Shown here: in pieces, positions 45,866 to 57,295 of the stretch
Numbering within the stretch: position 1 is the first letter of the stretch
Layout of the letters: every line of letters starts with the position of its first letter
Origin: Burkholderia sp. WSM2232
Lineage (GTDB): Bacteria; Pseudomonadota; Gammaproteobacteria; Burkholderiales; Burkholderiaceae
Assembly: GCF_000472545.1 (NCBI RefSeq)
Contig: NZ_AWZV01000011.1
Location: 1 to 64,000 of the forward strand
Direction: 5' to 3'
DNA length: 64,000 nt
The notes under the pieces: model-generated
The model's database searches: none
Told to the model about the DNA's origin: nothing
What the model saw: only the letters and a program-made list of their open reading frames with translations
Position numbers and translations under genes: made by a program

Positions 45866-46696
45866 TTAGCGCTGGCAGGTGGGACAAAAGTAAGTAGAGC
45901 GCTGACCTTGCACGATCTGTCTGATCGGTGTGGCGCACACACGGCACGGCTGGCCCGCGCGATCATAGACGAAATAATCCAGCTGGAAGTAACCGCTCTC
46001 GCCATTGCTGCCGACGAAATCGCGCAGCGTGCTGCCGCCCTTTTCGATTGCCGCGGCCAGCGTCACGCGCACGGCGTCGGCCAGCAGGCCGTAGCGCACG
46101 AGCGAGACGCGGCCCGCTGCGGTAGTCGGCCGGATGCCCGCGCGAAAGAGGCTTTCTGACGCATAGATATTTCCCACGCCGACTACGATTTCTCCGGCGA
46201 GCAGCGCCTGCTTCACCGACACCTTGCGCCCGCGCGTAAGCCGATGCATCAGCGCGCCGGAGAACGCCGGTGAAAACGGCTCGACGCCCAGACTGGCAAG
46301 CAACGGATGCCCGAGCACGTCGCCCGCCTCGCGCGGATGCCAGAGCACGGCGCCGAAGCGCCGCGGATCGCGAAAGCGCAAAATGAAGTCGTCGAAAATC
46401 CAGTCGACGTGGTCGTGTTTCGCAGCGGCCGGCGCATGCGGCACATGGCGCAACACGCGCAGCGTCCCTGTCATGCCAAGATGCACGATGAACCAACCGG
46501 AGTCGGTTTCGAACAGCAGATACTTGCCGCGCCGCTCGACGTTGCGTACCACGTGGCCGCGCAAGGTCTTCGCAAGGTCCGCCGGAATCGGCCAGCGCAG
46601 CGCAGGCGTGCGCACCTCGACGCGCTCGACCTTGCGGCCGGCCACATACGGTTCGATTCCCCGTCGGGTAACCTCAACTTCTGGCAACTCTGGCAT
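45866..46696 (-). CDS. mutM: Formamidopyrimidine-DNA glycosylase
   Basis: A 276-residue 8-oxoguanine glycosylase/lyase. The N-terminus [15 protein letters not shown] carries the catalytic proline and glutamate. The H2TH region ([16 protein letters not shown]) and the C-terminal zinc finger (CRVC...CPTC) are complete. It is the first gene of the mutM-mutY operon and divergent from the TPR gene. Confidence 0.98.
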   Translation of the reverse strand: MPELPEVEVTRRGIEPYVAGRKVERVEVRTPALRWPIPADLAKTLRGHVVRNVERRGKYLLFETDSGWFIVHLGMTGTLRVLRHVPHAPAAAKHDHVDWIFDDFILRFRDPRRFGAVLWHPREAGDVLGHPLLASLGVEPFSPAFSGALMHRLTRGRKVSVKQALLAGEIVVGVGNIYASESLFRAGIRPTTAAGRVSLVRYGLLADAVRVTLAAAIEKGGSTLRDFVGSNGESGYFQLDYFVYDRAGQPCRVCATPIRQIVQGQRSTYFCPTCQR

Positions 46697-46783
46697 GTCT
46701 AACTGGTCTGCAACTTGCGTGAGTGGTTGTGCGCGTATTGTAGCGAGCGCGTTACAATCGTCCGAAACATTGAACGGATTTCC

Positions 46784-48625
46784 ATGAACTTGTCCTTCGT
46801 GAAGCTGTTTTTGAAGCGCCCGGCCAGCGCATTCCGCGTGCCGCACGCAGTGTCCGCACGGCGCTCGCTCGGTGCCGCCGCGCTCGCCCTGTGGGCGTTC
46901 GCCGCGGTGCCCGCGCACGCGCAGGACCCGTCGCCGGACGCGGACGACACGTCGGTCACGCTGAGCGATCCGCTCGGCCCGCCGTCGGCGGACGAACAAA
47001 AGGCGCTGCCCAACGTGCAGCTGACGAGCCAGATCGTATTCCAGGTGCTCGCCGCCGAAGTGGCACTGCAACGCAATCAGCCAGCGCCCGCTTACCAGAC
47101 GTATCTTGCGCTCGCGCGCGACACGCACGATCCGCGCATGGCGCAGCGCGCCACCGAAATCGCGCTGGCCGCGCAAAGCCCGTCGGACGCACTGGCCGCA
47201 GCACAACTCTGGCAGCAGTATGCGCCGAACTCCGAGCGCGCCGCCCAGTTGGACGCGTCGCTGCTGGTGCTGTCGGGCAAGCCTGATGACGCCGAGCCGC
47301 TGCTCGCGCGCGAGCTTGCCCGCGTGCCGGCCGACAATCGCGGTAACGCCATTCTCGCGCTGCAATTGCTGCTGTCGCGCGGACCGAACCGGGTCGGTGG
47401 CCTGCATGTGTTGCAGGACATGCTGAAGAACGACATGAACCGGCCGGAAGCGCAACTGGCCATCGCGCGTCAGCAACTGGTCGCAGACGACGCGCCGGGC
47501 GCCCACAAGTCGCTGCAGCAGGCGCTCGCGCTGAAGCCCGACTATCTGCCGGCAGCGCTGATGCTGTCGCAAATGGGCCCGGAGGAGCGCAAGGAAGGCA
47601 TTGCGTCCCTCGAAAAATACGTGCAGCAGAATCCGAAATCGCATGATGCGCGCCTCGCGCTCGCGCAAATGTATCTGGCGAGCGACCGTCTGGACGACGC
47701 GCAAAAGCAGTTCGAGGTAATGCATAAGGCGAACGCAAGCGACCTCACGCCGCTCATGGCGCTCGGGCTCATCAAGATCCAGCAGAAGAATCTCAACGAC
47801 GCGCAGGGCTATCTGACGCAATACGCGCAACAGGCAGAGAAGACTCCGGGCGCCGATCCGGGCCAGGCGTATATCTATCTTGCGCAGATGTCGCTGGAAC
47901 AGAAGAACGAGGCGGCCGCCGCCGACTGGCTCAACAGAATCTCGCCGTCGAGCCAGCAGTATCTCTCCGCGCAGATAACGCGTGCGCAGCTGCTCGCAAA
48001 GCAGGGCAAGCCGGACGACGCGCGCCGCCAGCTCGCCAGCCTGCGGCCCGCCGATCCGCGCGACCAGGCGCTTGTCGCGCGCACCGACGCGGCGATCCTG
48101 TTCGACGCGAAGCGCTATCCGGAAGCTGAAACGCGCCTGCAACAAGCCACGGCTGCGTTCCCGGACGACCCCGACCTGACCTACGATTACGCGATGGCCG
48201 CCGAAAAGAACGGCCATTTCGACACCATGGAAGCGCAATTGCGCAAGCTAATCCAGACGCAGCCGGACAATCCCCAGGCGTACAACGCGCTCGGCTATTC
48301 GCTTGCCGATCGCAACCAGCGTCTCGCAGAAGCCGACAAGCTGGTCGAAAAGGCCTCGTCACTAGCGCCGAACGACGCATTCATCATGGACAGCGTGGGC
48401 TGGGTCAAGTACCGCATGGGCGATACGACGGACGCTATCCGGGTGCTGCGCAAGGCCTACACCATTCAGCCGAACGCCGAAATCGGCGCGCACCTCGGCG
48501 AAGTGCTGTGGAAAGCCGGCGACCAGGACCAGGCTCGCGCCGCCTTTCGTGAGGCGCGCAAGCTCGAACCGGACAACGAAACGCTCGTCAAAACGCTGCA
48601 ACGTCTTCAGGTGAATGATCTTTAA
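46784..48625 (+). CDS. TPR-repeat protein upstream of lolB
   Basis: A 613-residue exported protein with a signal peptide (cut after VPAHA, about residue 46) and many tetratricopeptide repeats over most of its length. The best copies are near the C-terminus ([22 protein letters not shown] and [28 protein letters not shown]). Its stop codon overlaps the lolB start by one base (TAATG), so the proteins are probably made together. It may help in outer-membrane biogenesis, but the role is unknown. A TACAAT at 46753 could be its -10. Confidence 0.85.
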   Translation: MNLSFVKLFLKRPASAFRVPHAVSARRSLGAAALALWAFAAVPAHAQDPSPDADDTSVTLSDPLGPPSADEQKALPNVQLTSQIVFQVLAAEVALQRNQPAPAYQTYLALARDTHDPRMAQRATEIALAAQSPSDALAAAQLWQQYAPNSERAAQLDASLLVLSGKPDDAEPLLARELARVPADNRGNAILALQLLLSRGPNRVGGLHVLQDMLKNDMNRPEAQLAIARQQLVADDAPGAHKSLQQALALKPDYLPAALMLSQMGPEERKEGIASLEKYVQQNPKSHDARLALAQMYLASDRLDDAQKQFEVMHKANASDLTPLMALGLIKIQQKNLNDAQGYLTQYAQQAEKTPGADPGQAYIYLAQMSLEQKNEAAAADWLNRISPSSQQYLSAQITRAQLLAKQGKPDDARRQLASLRPADPRDQALVARTDAAILFDAKRYPEAETRLQQATAAFPDDPDLTYDYAMAAEKNGHFDTMEAQLRKLIQTQPDNPQAYNALGYSLADRNQRLAEADKLVEKASSLAPNDAFIMDSVGWVKYRMGDTTDAIRVLRKAYTIQPNAEIGAHLGEVLWKAGDQDQARAAFREARKLEPDNETLVKTLQRLQVNDL

Positions 48626-49257
48626 TGCGTCTTTCCAGTCTTGATACTTTTTTGCGGGCGCCGCGTCGTGCGGCGCTCGGGCTCGCCGCAGCCGCCGCCC
48701 TCGTACTGTCCGGCTGTGCTTCGGTAAAACCGCAAGGGCCGTCCACGTCGAATGCCGCCACCGCGGTAACCGCGCAAACAAGCCGCGCTTACCAGGGCCG
48801 TTTTGCCGTTCAGTACAACGATCAGAACGGCCAGCAGCGCAATGCGTACGGTAATTTCTCGTGGCAGGAAACGGGTGACACCGTCACCCTGCAATTGCGC
48901 AATCCGCTTGGGCAGACGCTCGCCATCGTGACCTCGTCGCCAGCCTCAGCTACGCTCGAGTTGCCCAACCGTCAGCCGCTCACCGCGGACAACGTGTCTA
49001 CGCTGATGCAGAACGCGCTGGGCTTCGCGCTGCCTGTCGAAGGTTTGCGCTACTGGCTGCAGCCTTCGCCCGCGCCTACTTCGCGCGCGAAAACGGAAAA
49101 GGACCCGCAGCAGCCGTCGCGCCTGAAGGAGATTACCCAGGATGGCTGGACGATCGACTATCTGGCCTACGCCGAGGCGCCCGCCACCGGCGTGAAGCGC
49201 GTGAACCTGACGCGTGACGAGCCGCCGCTCGACATCAAGCTCGTGCTGGACCAGTAA
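48625..49257 (+). CDS. lolB: Outer-membrane lipoprotein receptor LolB
   Basis: A 210-residue lipoprotein that takes lipoproteins from LolA and inserts them into the outer membrane. The lipobox is LSGCAS (Cys near residue 31). The body has the Lol beta-barrel pattern (GRFAVQYND, LRNPLGQTLAIV, GFALPVEGLRYWL). The order lolB-ispE-tRNA-prs is the same as in many proteobacteria. Confidence 0.94.
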   Translation: MRLSSLDTFLRAPRRAALGLAAAAALVLSGCASVKPQGPSTSNAATAVTAQTSRAYQGRFAVQYNDQNGQQRNAYGNFSWQETGDTVTLQLRNPLGQTLAIVTSSPASATLELPNRQPLTADNVSTLMQNALGFALPVEGLRYWLQPSPAPTSRAKTEKDPQQPSRLKEITQDGWTIDYLAYAEAPATGVKRVNLTRDEPPLDIKLVLDQ

Positions 49258-49312
49258 ATCGCGCGCTCCTGCCGCTTATTCGGCGCCTTGTCGGCGCATG
49301 TAGCCTCGACTC

Positions 49313-50194
49313 ATGATCGAAACAACCAACTCGCTGCGCGATTGCCTCGCGCCAGCGAAACTCAACCTCTTCCTGCACATCACCGGGCGCCGGCCGGATG
49401 GCTATCACACGCTGCAAACGGTCTTCCAGCTACTCGACTGGGGCGACACGCTGCACTTCACGCGGCGCGACGACGGGCTGATCACGCGCAGCACCGAAAT
49501 CGCCGACGTGCCGCCCGAACACGACCTCACCGTACGCGCTGCCAACCTGCTTAAAGCACATACAGGCTGCCCGCAAGGCGTCGATATAGAGATCGAAAAG
49601 CGCCTGCCGATGGGCGCAGGGCTCGGCGGCGGCAGTTCCGACGCGGCCACCACGCTGCTCGCGTTGAACCGGCTGTGGAACCTTCACTTGCCGCGGCTGG
49701 AATTGCAGGAGCTGGCACTGAAGCTCGGCGCCGACGTCCCGTTCTTCGTTTTCGGAAAAAATGCGTTCGCGCAGGGTGTCGGAGAAGCATTAGACGTTGT
49801 ACAATTGCCGCCGCGTCATTTCCTGGTAGTGACGCCGAGGGTTCATGTTCCGACTGCAGCGATTTTTTCCGAAAAAGCGTTGACAAGAGATTCAAAAGCC
49901 CTCACAATTACGGACTTTCCTGCAGAACTTAGCTGCAACACTGAATGGCCTGAAAGTTTTGGCCGCAATGACATGCAGCAGGTTGTCGTCGGAAAGTACG
50001 CGGAAGTAGCGCAAGTGCTGCGATGGTTTGAAAATATCGCGCCGGCGCGGATGTCCGGATCTGGTGCAAGTGTCTTTGCAGCGTTCCGTAGCAAAGCTGA
50101 AGCAGAAGCGGCGCAAGCCAAACTGCCAGCCGAATGGAACAGCGCAGTGGCCGCCAGTCTGGAAGTGCATCCACTCTTTGCTTTCGCGTCATAG
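49313..50194 (+). CDS. ispE: 4-diphosphocytidyl-2-C-methyl-D-erythritol kinase
   Basis: A 293-residue GHMP kinase of the MEP isoprenoid pathway. The N-terminal motif [19 protein letters not shown] and the ATP loop [18 protein letters not shown] are complete, and a C-terminal [10 protein letters not shown] motif is present. The A/T content is somewhat higher near its 3' end, before the tRNA gene. Confidence 0.97.
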   Translation: MIETTNSLRDCLAPAKLNLFLHITGRRPDGYHTLQTVFQLLDWGDTLHFTRRDDGLITRSTEIADVPPEHDLTVRAANLLKAHTGCPQGVDIEIEKRLPMGAGLGGGSSDAATTLLALNRLWNLHLPRLELQELALKLGADVPFFVFGKNAFAQGVGEALDVVQLPPRHFLVVTPRVHVPTAAIFSEKALTRDSKALTITDFPAELSCNTEWPESFGRNDMQQVVVGKYAEVAQVLRWFENIAPARMSGSGASVFAAFRSKAEAEAAQAKLPAEWNSAVAASLEVHPLFAFAS

Positions 50195-50246
50195 GTTTTG
50201 CATCGTCGAACGAAACTCCACGTTCGGCGGAGCTCAAAGTTAGTGT

Positions 50247-50323
50247 AGGGGAGTCGCCAAGCTGGTTAAGGCACCGGATTTTGATTCCGGCATGCAAAGG
50301 TTCGAATCCTTTCTCCCCTGCCA
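50247..50323 (+). tRNA. tRNA-Gln (anticodon TTG)
   Basis: A 77-nt tRNA including an encoded CCA. The acceptor stem is AGGGGAG/CTCCCCT with G as discriminator. The anticodon stem CCGGA/TCCGG encloses a 7-base loop with TTG at the anticodon position, and the T-loop TTCGAATC is typical. It lies between ispE and prs, as in many beta-proteobacteria. Confidence 0.97.
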
Positions 50324-50369
50324 AAATTTCTCGCATTTCCCCTCGCCCCCAGCCTGAAGCAGGTGCACG

Positions 50370-51326
50370 ATGAGCAGCCATGACGGCCTGATGGTTTTTA
50401 CTGGCAACGCAAATCCCGCGCTTGCACAGGAAGTCGTCAAAATCCTCGGTATTCCCCTCGGCAAAGCAATGGTGAGCCGTTTCTCGGACGGTGAAATCCA
50501 GGTCGAGATTCAGGAAAACGTGCGCGGCAAAGACGTGTTTGTTCTGCAGTCTACGTGTGCACCGGCGAACGACAACCTGATGGAACTGATGATCATGGTC
50601 GACGCGCTCAAGCGCGCATCTGCCGGCCGGATCACCGCAGCCATCCCCTACTTCGGTTATGCCCGCCAGGATCGCCGCCCCCGTTCGGCGCGCGTCGCCA
50701 TCTCGGCAAAGATCGTGGCGAACATGCTGGAAATCGCGGGTGTCGAGCGGATCATTACGATGGATCTGCACGCCGACCAGATTCAGGGCTTCTTCGACAT
50801 CCCGGTCGACAATATCTACGCTACGCCGGTGCTCCTCGGCGATCTGCGCAAGCAGAACTATGAGAATCTGCTGGTCGTGTCGCCGGACGTCGGCGGTGTG
50901 GTGCGTGCCCGTGCATTGGCGAAGCAGCTGAACTGCGACCTCGCGATCATCGACAAACGCCGCCCCAAGGCGAACGTTGCCGAAGTGATGAACATCATCG
51001 GTGAGGTTGAAGGCCGTACCTGCGTGATCATGGACGACATGGTCGACACCGCCGGCACGCTTTGCAAGGCAGCACAGGTTCTGAAGGAACGTGGCGCGAA
51101 ACAGGTTTTCGCTTACGCCACTCACCCGGTTCTGTCGGGCGGCGCAGGCGAGCGCATCGCTGCATCCGCTCTGGACGAACTGGTCGTCACGGACACGATC
51201 CCGCTCGGCGAAGAAGCCCGCTCGTGCGCCAAGATCCGTTCGCTGACCAGCGCCGGCCTGCTGGCCGAAACGTTCTCGCGCATTCGCCGGGGCGATTCGG
51301 TGATGTCGCTGTTCGCTGAAAGTTAA
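50370..51326 (+). CDS. prs: Ribose-phosphate pyrophosphokinase
   Basis: A 318-residue PRPP synthetase making phosphoribosyl pyrophosphate for nucleotides, histidine and tryptophan. The motifs [17 protein letters not shown] and the PRPP loop [17 protein letters not shown] are intact. Two downstream hairpins are candidate terminators. Confidence 0.98.
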   Translation: MSSHDGLMVFTGNANPALAQEVVKILGIPLGKAMVSRFSDGEIQVEIQENVRGKDVFVLQSTCAPANDNLMELMIMVDALKRASAGRITAAIPYFGYARQDRRPRSARVAISAKIVANMLEIAGVERIITMDLHADQIQGFFDIPVDNIYATPVLLGDLRKQNYENLLVVSPDVGGVVRARALAKQLNCDLAIIDKRRPKANVAEVMNIIGEVEGRTCVIMDDMVDTAGTLCKAAQVLKERGAKQVFAYATHPVLSGGAGERIAASALDELVVTDTIPLGEEARSCAKIRSLTSAGLLAETFSRIRRGDSVMSLFAES

Positions 51327-51335
51327 GTATTTGTG

Positions 51336-51374
51336 AAAGCGCGGTTGCCGCTTCATGCGGCGTGGCGCGCTTTT
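51336..51374 (+). terminator. Terminator after prs
   Basis: AAAGCGCG pairs with CGCGCTTT, with an inner stem GCCGC/GCGGC, and ends in TTTT. It begins 10 bp after the prs stop codon. Confidence 0.7.
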
Positions 51375-51416
51375 GCACAATCGGCATGAACGAACGAAGG
51401 TTCGTGCCGCAGCTCT

Positions 51417-51453
51417 GGGGCCTCAGCCATAACGGCTTGCGGGCCCCGTTTTT
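51417..51453 (+). terminator. Terminator-like hairpin in the rplY leader
   Basis: GGGGCC pairs with GGCCCC, with a short inner stem GCC/GGC, and is followed by GTTTTT. A smaller hairpin (ACGAAC/GTTCGT) lies just before it at about 51389-51404. It sits 37 bp before the rplY start and could be a second prs terminator or an attenuator of rplY. Confidence 0.55.
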
Positions 51454-51489
51454 ACTGCCTGGTCGCGGGCAGTGCATTGGAGATTCAAA

Positions 51490-52107
51490 ATGAAAGTTGT
51501 CGCTTTCGAGCGTTCTTTGCAAGGTACGGGTGCGAGCCGCCGCCTGCGTAACTCGGGCAAGACCCCGGGCATCGTATATGGCGCTGGTGCTGAAACGCAA
51601 TTGGTCGAACTGGACCACAACGCGCTGTGGCACGCGCTGAAGAAAGAAGTTTTCCACTCGTCGATTCTCGATCTGGAAGTCGGCGGCAAGTCGCAACAGG
51701 TTCTGCTGCGCGACGTGCAATACCATCCGTTCCGTCAGCTCGTGCTGCACGTGGACTTTCAGCGCGTCGACGCAACGAAGAAGCTGCACACCAAGGTGCC
51801 GCTGCACTTCATGAACCAGGAAACCAACCCGGCAGTGAAGCTGTCGAGCGCGGTGATCTCGCACGTCGTGAACGAACTGGAAGTCGAGTGCCTGCCGTCG
51901 GCACTGCCGGAATTCATCGAAGTCGATCTGGCCAAGATCGAAGCCGGTCAATCGGTTCACGCCAAGGACATCCCGCTGCCCGCAGGCGTGTCGCTGGTTG
52001 CTCACGTCGAAGCTGAAAACCCGGTCGTCGCTTCGGCAACGATCCCGGCTGGCGCCGTGTCGGAAAGCGACGCTGCTGCCGCAGAAGGCGAAACGCCGGC
52101 TGCTTGA
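51490..52107 (+). CDS. rplY: 50S ribosomal protein L25 (CTC family)
   Basis: A 205-residue long form of L25, with an N-terminal 5S rRNA-binding domain (about 5-95) and a C-terminal CTC/TL5 domain (about 100-185), ending in an Ala/Glu-rich tail. The ATG at 51490 has GGAG upstream. It is followed by a strong terminator and then pth. Confidence 0.96.
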   Translation: MKVVAFERSLQGTGASRRLRNSGKTPGIVYGAGAETQLVELDHNALWHALKKEVFHSSILDLEVGGKSQQVLLRDVQYHPFRQLVLHVDFQRVDATKKLHTKVPLHFMNQETNPAVKLSSAVISHVVNELEVECLPSALPEFIEVDLAKIEAGQSVHAKDIPLPAGVSLVAHVEAENPVVASATIPAGAVSESDAAAAEGETPAA

Positions 52108-52168
52108 GCGCCCTTCGCGCACTGAGCAAGCAATTCTCGCGATCCGTCTGCATGAGACGGTCGACGTG

Positions 52169-52201
52169 ACCCGCCGAGGTTCGCCCCGGCGGGTTTTTTT
52201 T
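52169..52201 (+). terminator. Rho-independent terminator after rplY
   Basis: ACCCGCC pairs with GGCGGGT around a 12-base loop and runs into eight T. It lies about 60 bp after the rplY stop. Confidence 0.9.
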
Positions 52202-52257
52202 CGGTTTTTTTCGGCTCGGCCGTCGCCGGTTCCCGGGCCAGATGGACCCACGCAATC

Positions 52258-52860
52258 ATGATCAAGCTGATCGTCGGACTCGGCAATCCGGGCGCCGAAT
52301 ACACCGCGACGCGCCATAACGCCGGCTTCTGGCTGGTGGACCAGCTGGCGCGCGAAGCAGGCACGACGCTGCGCGACGAGCGGCGCTTCCACGGCTTTTA
52401 CGCGAAAGCACGACTGCACGGGGAGGAAGTGCATCTACTCGAGCCGCAGACTTATATGAACCGCTCAGGCCAGTCGGTTGTCGCGCTTGCGCAATTCTTC
52501 AAGATTCTGCCCGACGAGATTCTCGTCGCGCACGACGAACTGGACATGCCGCCCGGCAGTGTGAAGCTCAAGCTTGGCGGCGGCAGCGGCGGTCATAATG
52601 GCTTGAAGGACATCACCGCGCATCTGTCGTCGCAACAGTATTGGCGGCTGCGCATCGGCATCGGGCACCCACGCGACCTGATTCCGGAGAGCGCACGTGC
52701 AGGCGCGAAGCCCGACGTCGCCAACTACGTGCTCAAGCCACCGCGCCGCGAAGAGCAGGAGGTGATTGACGCCTCCATCGAGCGGGCGCTCGCCGTCATG
52801 CCGCAGATCATCAAGGGCGAGCTGGAACGCGCGATGATGCAGCTGCATCGCAATTCGTAA
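52258..52860 (+). CDS. pth: Peptidyl-tRNA hydrolase
   Basis: A 200-residue enzyme that recycles peptidyl-tRNA. The N-terminal [19 protein letters not shown] carries the catalytic His, and [28 protein letters not shown] is the family's second conserved block (residues about 90-118). It follows rplY after a terminator, as in many bacteria. Confidence 0.98.
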   Translation: MIKLIVGLGNPGAEYTATRHNAGFWLVDQLAREAGTTLRDERRFHGFYAKARLHGEEVHLLEPQTYMNRSGQSVVALAQFFKILPDEILVAHDELDMPPGSVKLKLGGGSGGHNGLKDITAHLSSQQYWRLRIGIGHPRDLIPESARAGAKPDVANYVLKPPRREEQEVIDASIERALAVMPQIIKGELERAMMQLHRNS

Positions 52861-53002
52861 CGCACGTTGGCGACGTTAGCGGGCGAAGTTCGGCCGCATT
52901 GCGCCAAGGCAGCACCGGCCACCCGCCACCGCCCCCGGCAGCATCTGAGCACATTGATCCGCGACCAGACGCCAAGTCGACCGCGTCGCATGGGAGAAGC
53001 CT

Positions 53003-54073
53003 TTGAGCCGATATTGGAGTGACATCGTTCACCGCCTGACGCCGTATGTGCCGGGCGAGCAGCCCGCGCTCGCGCATCCGGTGAAGCTGAACACCAACGA
53101 GAATCCATACCCGCCATCGCCGCGCGTACTGGAGGCGATTCGCGAAGAGCTAGGCTCGGGCGGCGAATCGTTGCGTCGTTACCCCGACCCGACCGCACGG
53201 AAACTGCGCGAAACCGTGGCCGCGTATCACGGCATCCGCGCCGAGCAGGTTTTCGCCGGCAACGGCTCTGACGAGGTCCTCGCGCTCACCTTCCAGGCCT
53301 TGCTGAAGCACGACAAGCCCTTGTTGTTCCCCGACATCACGTACAGCTTCTACCCTACTTACGCGCGACTTTTCGACGTCGAGTATCAGACCATTCCGCT
53401 CGACGACGCCTTCGCGATCAATGTCGACGACTACGCCGTGGCCAACGGCGGCATCCTGTTTCCGAACCCGAACGCTCCGACCGGACGCCCGCTGCCGCTT
53501 GCGGATATCGAGCGCCTGCTGCAGAAGAACCCCGATTCGGCCGTCGTGATCGACGAGGCGTATGTGGATTTCGGCGCGCAGTCGGCCGTCACGCTGATCG
53601 ACCGCTACCCGAACCTGCTCGTCGTGCAGACAGTGTCCAAGTCACGCTCGCTCGCGGGCATGCGCGTCGGCTTCGCGTTCGGCAATGCAGAATTGATCGA
53701 CGCGCTCAATCGGGTAAAAGACAGCTTCAATTCATATCCGCTGGACCGCCTCGCGCAAGTTGCGGCGTGTGCAGCATACGAAGACGACGAGTGGTTTCGC
53801 GACATCTGCGCGAAAGTCATTGCGAGCCGCGAACGGCTGGCTGGCGGCCTGACTGAACTGGGCTTCGACGTCGTGCCGTCGGCGGCGAATCTACTGTTTG
53901 CGCGCCACAAGGGGCACGACGCAACAACGCTGCTATCGCGGCTGCGCGAAAGAGAGATTTTTGTGCGCCACTTCAACGCGCCGAGAATCGACCAGCACTT
54001 GCGCATCTCGGTGGGAACCGACGCAGAGTGCGACGTTCTGCTCGACGCATTGCGCGCGATCCTGAACGCCTAG
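53003..54073 (+). CDS. hisC: Histidinol-phosphate aminotransferase
   Basis: A 356-residue PLP-dependent class-I/II aminotransferase of histidine synthesis. The PLP lysine lies in [17 protein letters not shown], and N-terminal [11 protein letters not shown] and the FPNPNAPTG segment are typical of HisC. The start is TTG at 53003, with GGAG about nine bases upstream. No other his gene is in the window, so this may be a second hisC copy, which many Burkholderia carry. Confidence 0.92.
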   Translation: MSRYWSDIVHRLTPYVPGEQPALAHPVKLNTNENPYPPSPRVLEAIREELGSGGESLRRYPDPTARKLRETVAAYHGIRAEQVFAGNGSDEVLALTFQALLKHDKPLLFPDITYSFYPTYARLFDVEYQTIPLDDAFAINVDDYAVANGGILFPNPNAPTGRPLPLADIERLLQKNPDSAVVIDEAYVDFGAQSAVTLIDRYPNLLVVQTVSKSRSLAGMRVGFAFGNAELIDALNRVKDSFNSYPLDRLAQVAACAAYEDDEWFRDICAKVIASRERLAGGLTELGFDVVPSAANLLFARHKGHDATTLLSRLREREIFVRHFNAPRIDQHLRISVGTDAECDVLLDALRAILNA

Positions 54074-54105
54074 CCGGTTAATCGCCGGACTAACCGGCAA
54101 AAAAA

Positions 54106-54137
54106 ACGGCGAGGCCCACGCCTCGCCGTTTCCTTTT
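54106..54137. terminator. Terminator between hisC and ferredoxin gene
   Basis: A perfect 10-bp stem (ACGGCGAGGC/GCCTCGCCGT) with a 4-base loop has A-rich sequence on one side and TTTCCTTTT on the other. It can serve both convergent genes. Confidence 0.9.
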
Positions 54138-54166
54138 CCGTACTTCATTGTGCGTCGAGCCGGAGC

Positions 54167-54478
<312 letters not shown>

Positions 54479-54487
54479 TTACGCCGG

Positions 54488-55003
54488 TTACGGCTGCCCC
54501 GCCGGAGCGCCGTTACTGGAGTCCAATGCTGCGACCTTTTCCTTCAGCCATTTTTCGACCGACGGGAACACGAACTTGCTCACGTCGCCGCCCAGTTGCG
54601 CGATCTCGCGGACAATCGTGCCAGAGATGAACTGATACTGGTCGGACGGCGTCATGAACATGGTTTCCACGTCCGGCAGCAAATAGCGGTTCATACCGGC
54701 CATCTGGAACTCATACTCGAAGTCGGACACCGCCCGCAGGCCGCGCACGATCACGCGCGCGTTGTTGGTGCGCACGAAATCTTTCAGCAGCCCCTTGAAG
54801 CTCATGACCTGCACGTTCGGGTAATGGCCCAGCACTTCATGGGCGATGTCCAGACGCTCTTTCAGCGTGAAAAACGGCTTCTTGTTGCGGCTGTCGGCAA
54901 CGCCGACCACCAGCGTGTCGAAGATGCTCGACGCGCGCCGAACGAGGTCTTCGTGACCGCGTGTCAGCGGATCGAACGTGCCCGGGTACACGGCGACTAC
55001 CAT
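54488..55003 (-). CDS. coaD: Phosphopantetheine adenylyltransferase
   Basis: A 171-residue enzyme of coenzyme A synthesis. It has the nucleotidyltransferase motif [17 protein letters not shown] and the ISGTIVREI segment near the C-terminus. It is in the common order rsmD-coaD-ferredoxin gene. Confidence 0.98.
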   Translation of the reverse strand: MVVAVYPGTFDPLTRGHEDLVRRASSIFDTLVVGVADSRNKKPFFTLKERLDIAHEVLGHYPNVQVMSFKGLLKDFVRTNNARVIVRGLRAVSDFEYEFQMAGMNRYLLPDVETMFMTPSDQYQFISGTIVREIAQLGGDVSKFVFPSVEKWLKEKVAALDSSNGAPAGQP

Positions 55004-55115
55004 GAGATTTCTCCTCTCTTCAGACAGATGGGCACGTCAAAGCGTCCACTCGACGCATTTGGCACCGGCCGCGCGCGTGACGTCAAACCGTCCGGCGCTT
55101 GTTATGGAAGGCGCA

Positions 55116-55730
55116 TTATTCCTCATTTTCGCGCTGCAGCAAATGGAAGTGGACAGCGCCGGCTTTCCCTTCCCGCACGATTTTCCACCCAGTGAGCGCT
55201 TCGTTCCCATCGAGTTCAAGGGTCGCGCCGGCCTCCACGTAAAGAAAGCCGTTTTCACTGACGAGCGGCGCGGCGAGCGCAAGCGCCTTGTCGAGCAGAT
55301 CGTCGCCAAAAGGCGGGTCGAGGAACACCACGTCGAACGAAGCGGGCGGCAGGCTCGCCGCGAGCCGCAAAGCGTCGGCCTCGGCAATCTCAATCACGCG
55401 TGCGGAAAGGCGTTGCTGGTTCGCCCGCAATTGGGCGGCCGCGCGCGCGTTGCGCTCGACCATCAGCACGCGCGCAGCGCCACGCGAGGCCGCCTCGAAA
55501 CCCAGCGCGCCGCTGCCAGCAAACAGGTCGAGGCAACGCTCGCCGTCCAGACGCTGCCCCAGCCAGTTGAACAGCGTTTCGCGGACCCTGTCCGGCGTGG
55601 GACGCAGCCCCTCCAGGTCGAGCACGGGCAAGGGCGTGCGTTTCCAGTCGCCGCCGATAATGCGGATGGCGTGCGGTTTACCGCCTTTGGGCGAAGCGCC
55701 GTGGGCGCGGGAAGGTGCTGAACGGGGCAT
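55116..55730 (-). CDS. rsmD: 16S rRNA (guanine(966)-N(2))-methyltransferase
   Basis: A 204-residue SAM-dependent methyltransferase. Motif I is LDLFAGSGALGFEAASRGA and the catalytic motif FLDPPFGDDL. The start at 55730 was chosen from the family length; a longer frame upstream adds a cysteine-rich leader that is probably not translated. It is divergent from ftsY, as in many beta- and gamma-proteobacteria. Confidence 0.95.
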   Translation of the reverse strand: MPRSAPSRAHGASPKGGKPHAIRIIGGDWKRTPLPVLDLEGLRPTPDRVRETLFNWLGQRLDGERCLDLFAGSGALGFEAASRGAARVLMVERNARAAAQLRANQQRLSARVIEIAEADALRLAASLPPASFDVVFLDPPFGDDLLDKALALAAPLVSENGFLYVEAGATLELDGNEALTGWKIVREGKAGAVHFHLLQRENEE

Positions 55731-55983
55731 GCAGAATCGATTACGTTGGTGGAGGTGCCCGCCGCATTCACACAAAGGCAAAGCGAGCACACTGGAGCGC
55801 CAACGTTACCACAGGGGCGCCGCGCGTCCAGCCTGGCCGTTCGGCCGATACGACGCGCGACGGCGCGCCTGATAAAATGTGCGGCTTCCAGCGTCCTGCA
55901 TTCCCCATTGCAGCGCTGCCTGCCGCTCCCGCCGGCGCCGTGCCGGCTGCGCGCATTGACGCGCACTCTCACCACGCCAGATC

Positions 55984-57180
55984 ATGTTCAGCTTTTTCAA
56001 ACGATTCAAGGGTTCGAAAGAGTCCGAAAACACGCCAGACGAATCGCAAGACGCGCCCGACGTTCCTGACGCGCTAGTAGACGACCTCACGAGGCAAGCC
56101 TTGGCCGCGCCCCCGGCTGACGCTGCACCGCCGTTTACAACCCCGTTTGCGCCAGAAACGCAGCCCGACAGCCAACCACGAACAGAAACGCAGCCTGCTG
56201 CGCAGCCCGAAGCGGTATTCGAGGAATCGTCGCTCGAAACCGTAGAAATCGTGCCGCCGCCGGTTCAGGACGCGAGCGCCAAGCGCTCGTGGCTGACTCG
56301 CCTGAAAACCGGCTTGTCGAAGACCAGTTCGAGCCTCACCGGCATTTTCATCGGCACGAAGATCGACGAAGAGCTGTATGAAGAGCTCGAAACCGCGCTG
56401 CTCATGTCGGACGCGGGCGTCGACGCAACGGAATTCCTGCTCGAGGCGTTGCGCGAGAAAGTGCGCACCGAGCGTCTCACCGAGCCGCAACAGGTCAAGG
56501 CCGCGCTGCGCGCGCTGCTGGTCGATCTGCTGAAACCGCTCGAAAAATCGCTGATGCTCGGACGCGCGAAGCCGCTCGTCATGATGATCGCGGGCGTCAA
56601 CGGCGCAGGCAAGACCACCAGCATCGGCAAGCTCGCCAAGCATCTGCAGAGTTTCAACCAGTCTGTGCTGCTGGCCGCCGGCGACACGTTCCGCGCGGCC
56701 GCACGCGAGCAACTGGCCATCTGGGGTCAGCGCAACAACGTGACGGTAGTGGCGCAGGAAAGCGGCGACCCGGCCGCGGTGATTTTCGACGCGGTCGGCG
56801 CTGCGCGCGCGCGCAAGATCGACGTGATGATGGCGGACACCGCCGGCCGCCTGCCCACCCAGTTGCATCTGATGGAAGAGTTGCGCAAGGTCAAGCGTGT
56901 GATCGGCAAAGCGCAGGACGGCGCGCCGCACGAAGTGCTGCTCGTGATCGACGCCAATACCGGGCAGAACGCGCTCGCGCAGGTCAAGGCGTTCGACGAC
57001 GCGCTGGGACTCACCGGCCTCATCGTCACCAAGCTCGACGGCACGGCGAAGGGCGGTATTCTCGCGGCTATCGCGCGACAACGGCCGATTCCGGTGTACT
57101 TCATCGGCGTCGGCGAAAAAGTGGAAGATTTGCAGCCCTTCAGCGCCGAAGAGTTTTCGGACGCGTTGCTCGGCGGCTGA
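55984..57180 (+). CDS. ftsY: Signal recognition particle receptor FtsY
   Basis: A 398-residue SRP GTPase at the inner membrane, which targets nascent membrane proteins. The acidic, proline-rich N-terminal A domain (about 1-95) precedes the NG domain with G1 [15 protein letters not shown], the DTAGRLPTQ motif and the TKLDGTAKGG motif. A terminator follows. Confidence 0.97.
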   Translation: MFSFFKRFKGSKESENTPDESQDAPDVPDALVDDLTRQALAAPPADAAPPFTTPFAPETQPDSQPRTETQPAAQPEAVFEESSLETVEIVPPPVQDASAKRSWLTRLKTGLSKTSSSLTGIFIGTKIDEELYEELETALLMSDAGVDATEFLLEALREKVRTERLTEPQQVKAALRALLVDLLKPLEKSLMLGRAKPLVMMIAGVNGAGKTTSIGKLAKHLQSFNQSVLLAAGDTFRAAAREQLAIWGQRNNVTVVAQESGDPAAVIFDAVGAARARKIDVMMADTAGRLPTQLHLMEELRKVKRVIGKAQDGAPHEVLLVIDANTGQNALAQVKAFDDALGLTGLIVTKLDGTAKGGILAAIARQRPIPVYFIGVGEKVEDLQPFSAEEFSDALLGG

Positions 57181-57238
57181 GCGCTCGTTCAACGGACACT
57201 CATCACAGCGCTGCCCTCGGGCGAGCATTCAGGCGAGC

Positions 57239-57269
57239 AAAAAGGGCACTCCGCGGAGTGCCCTTTTTT
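57239..57269. terminator. Bidirectional terminator after ftsY
   Basis: The stem GGGCACTCC/GGAGTGCCC is flanked by A5 and T6 and has almost no loop (GC). It serves ftsY and the convergent isomerase gene. Confidence 0.9.
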
Positions 57270-57295
57270 CCTTCACCACAACCACTGCTGCGGCT

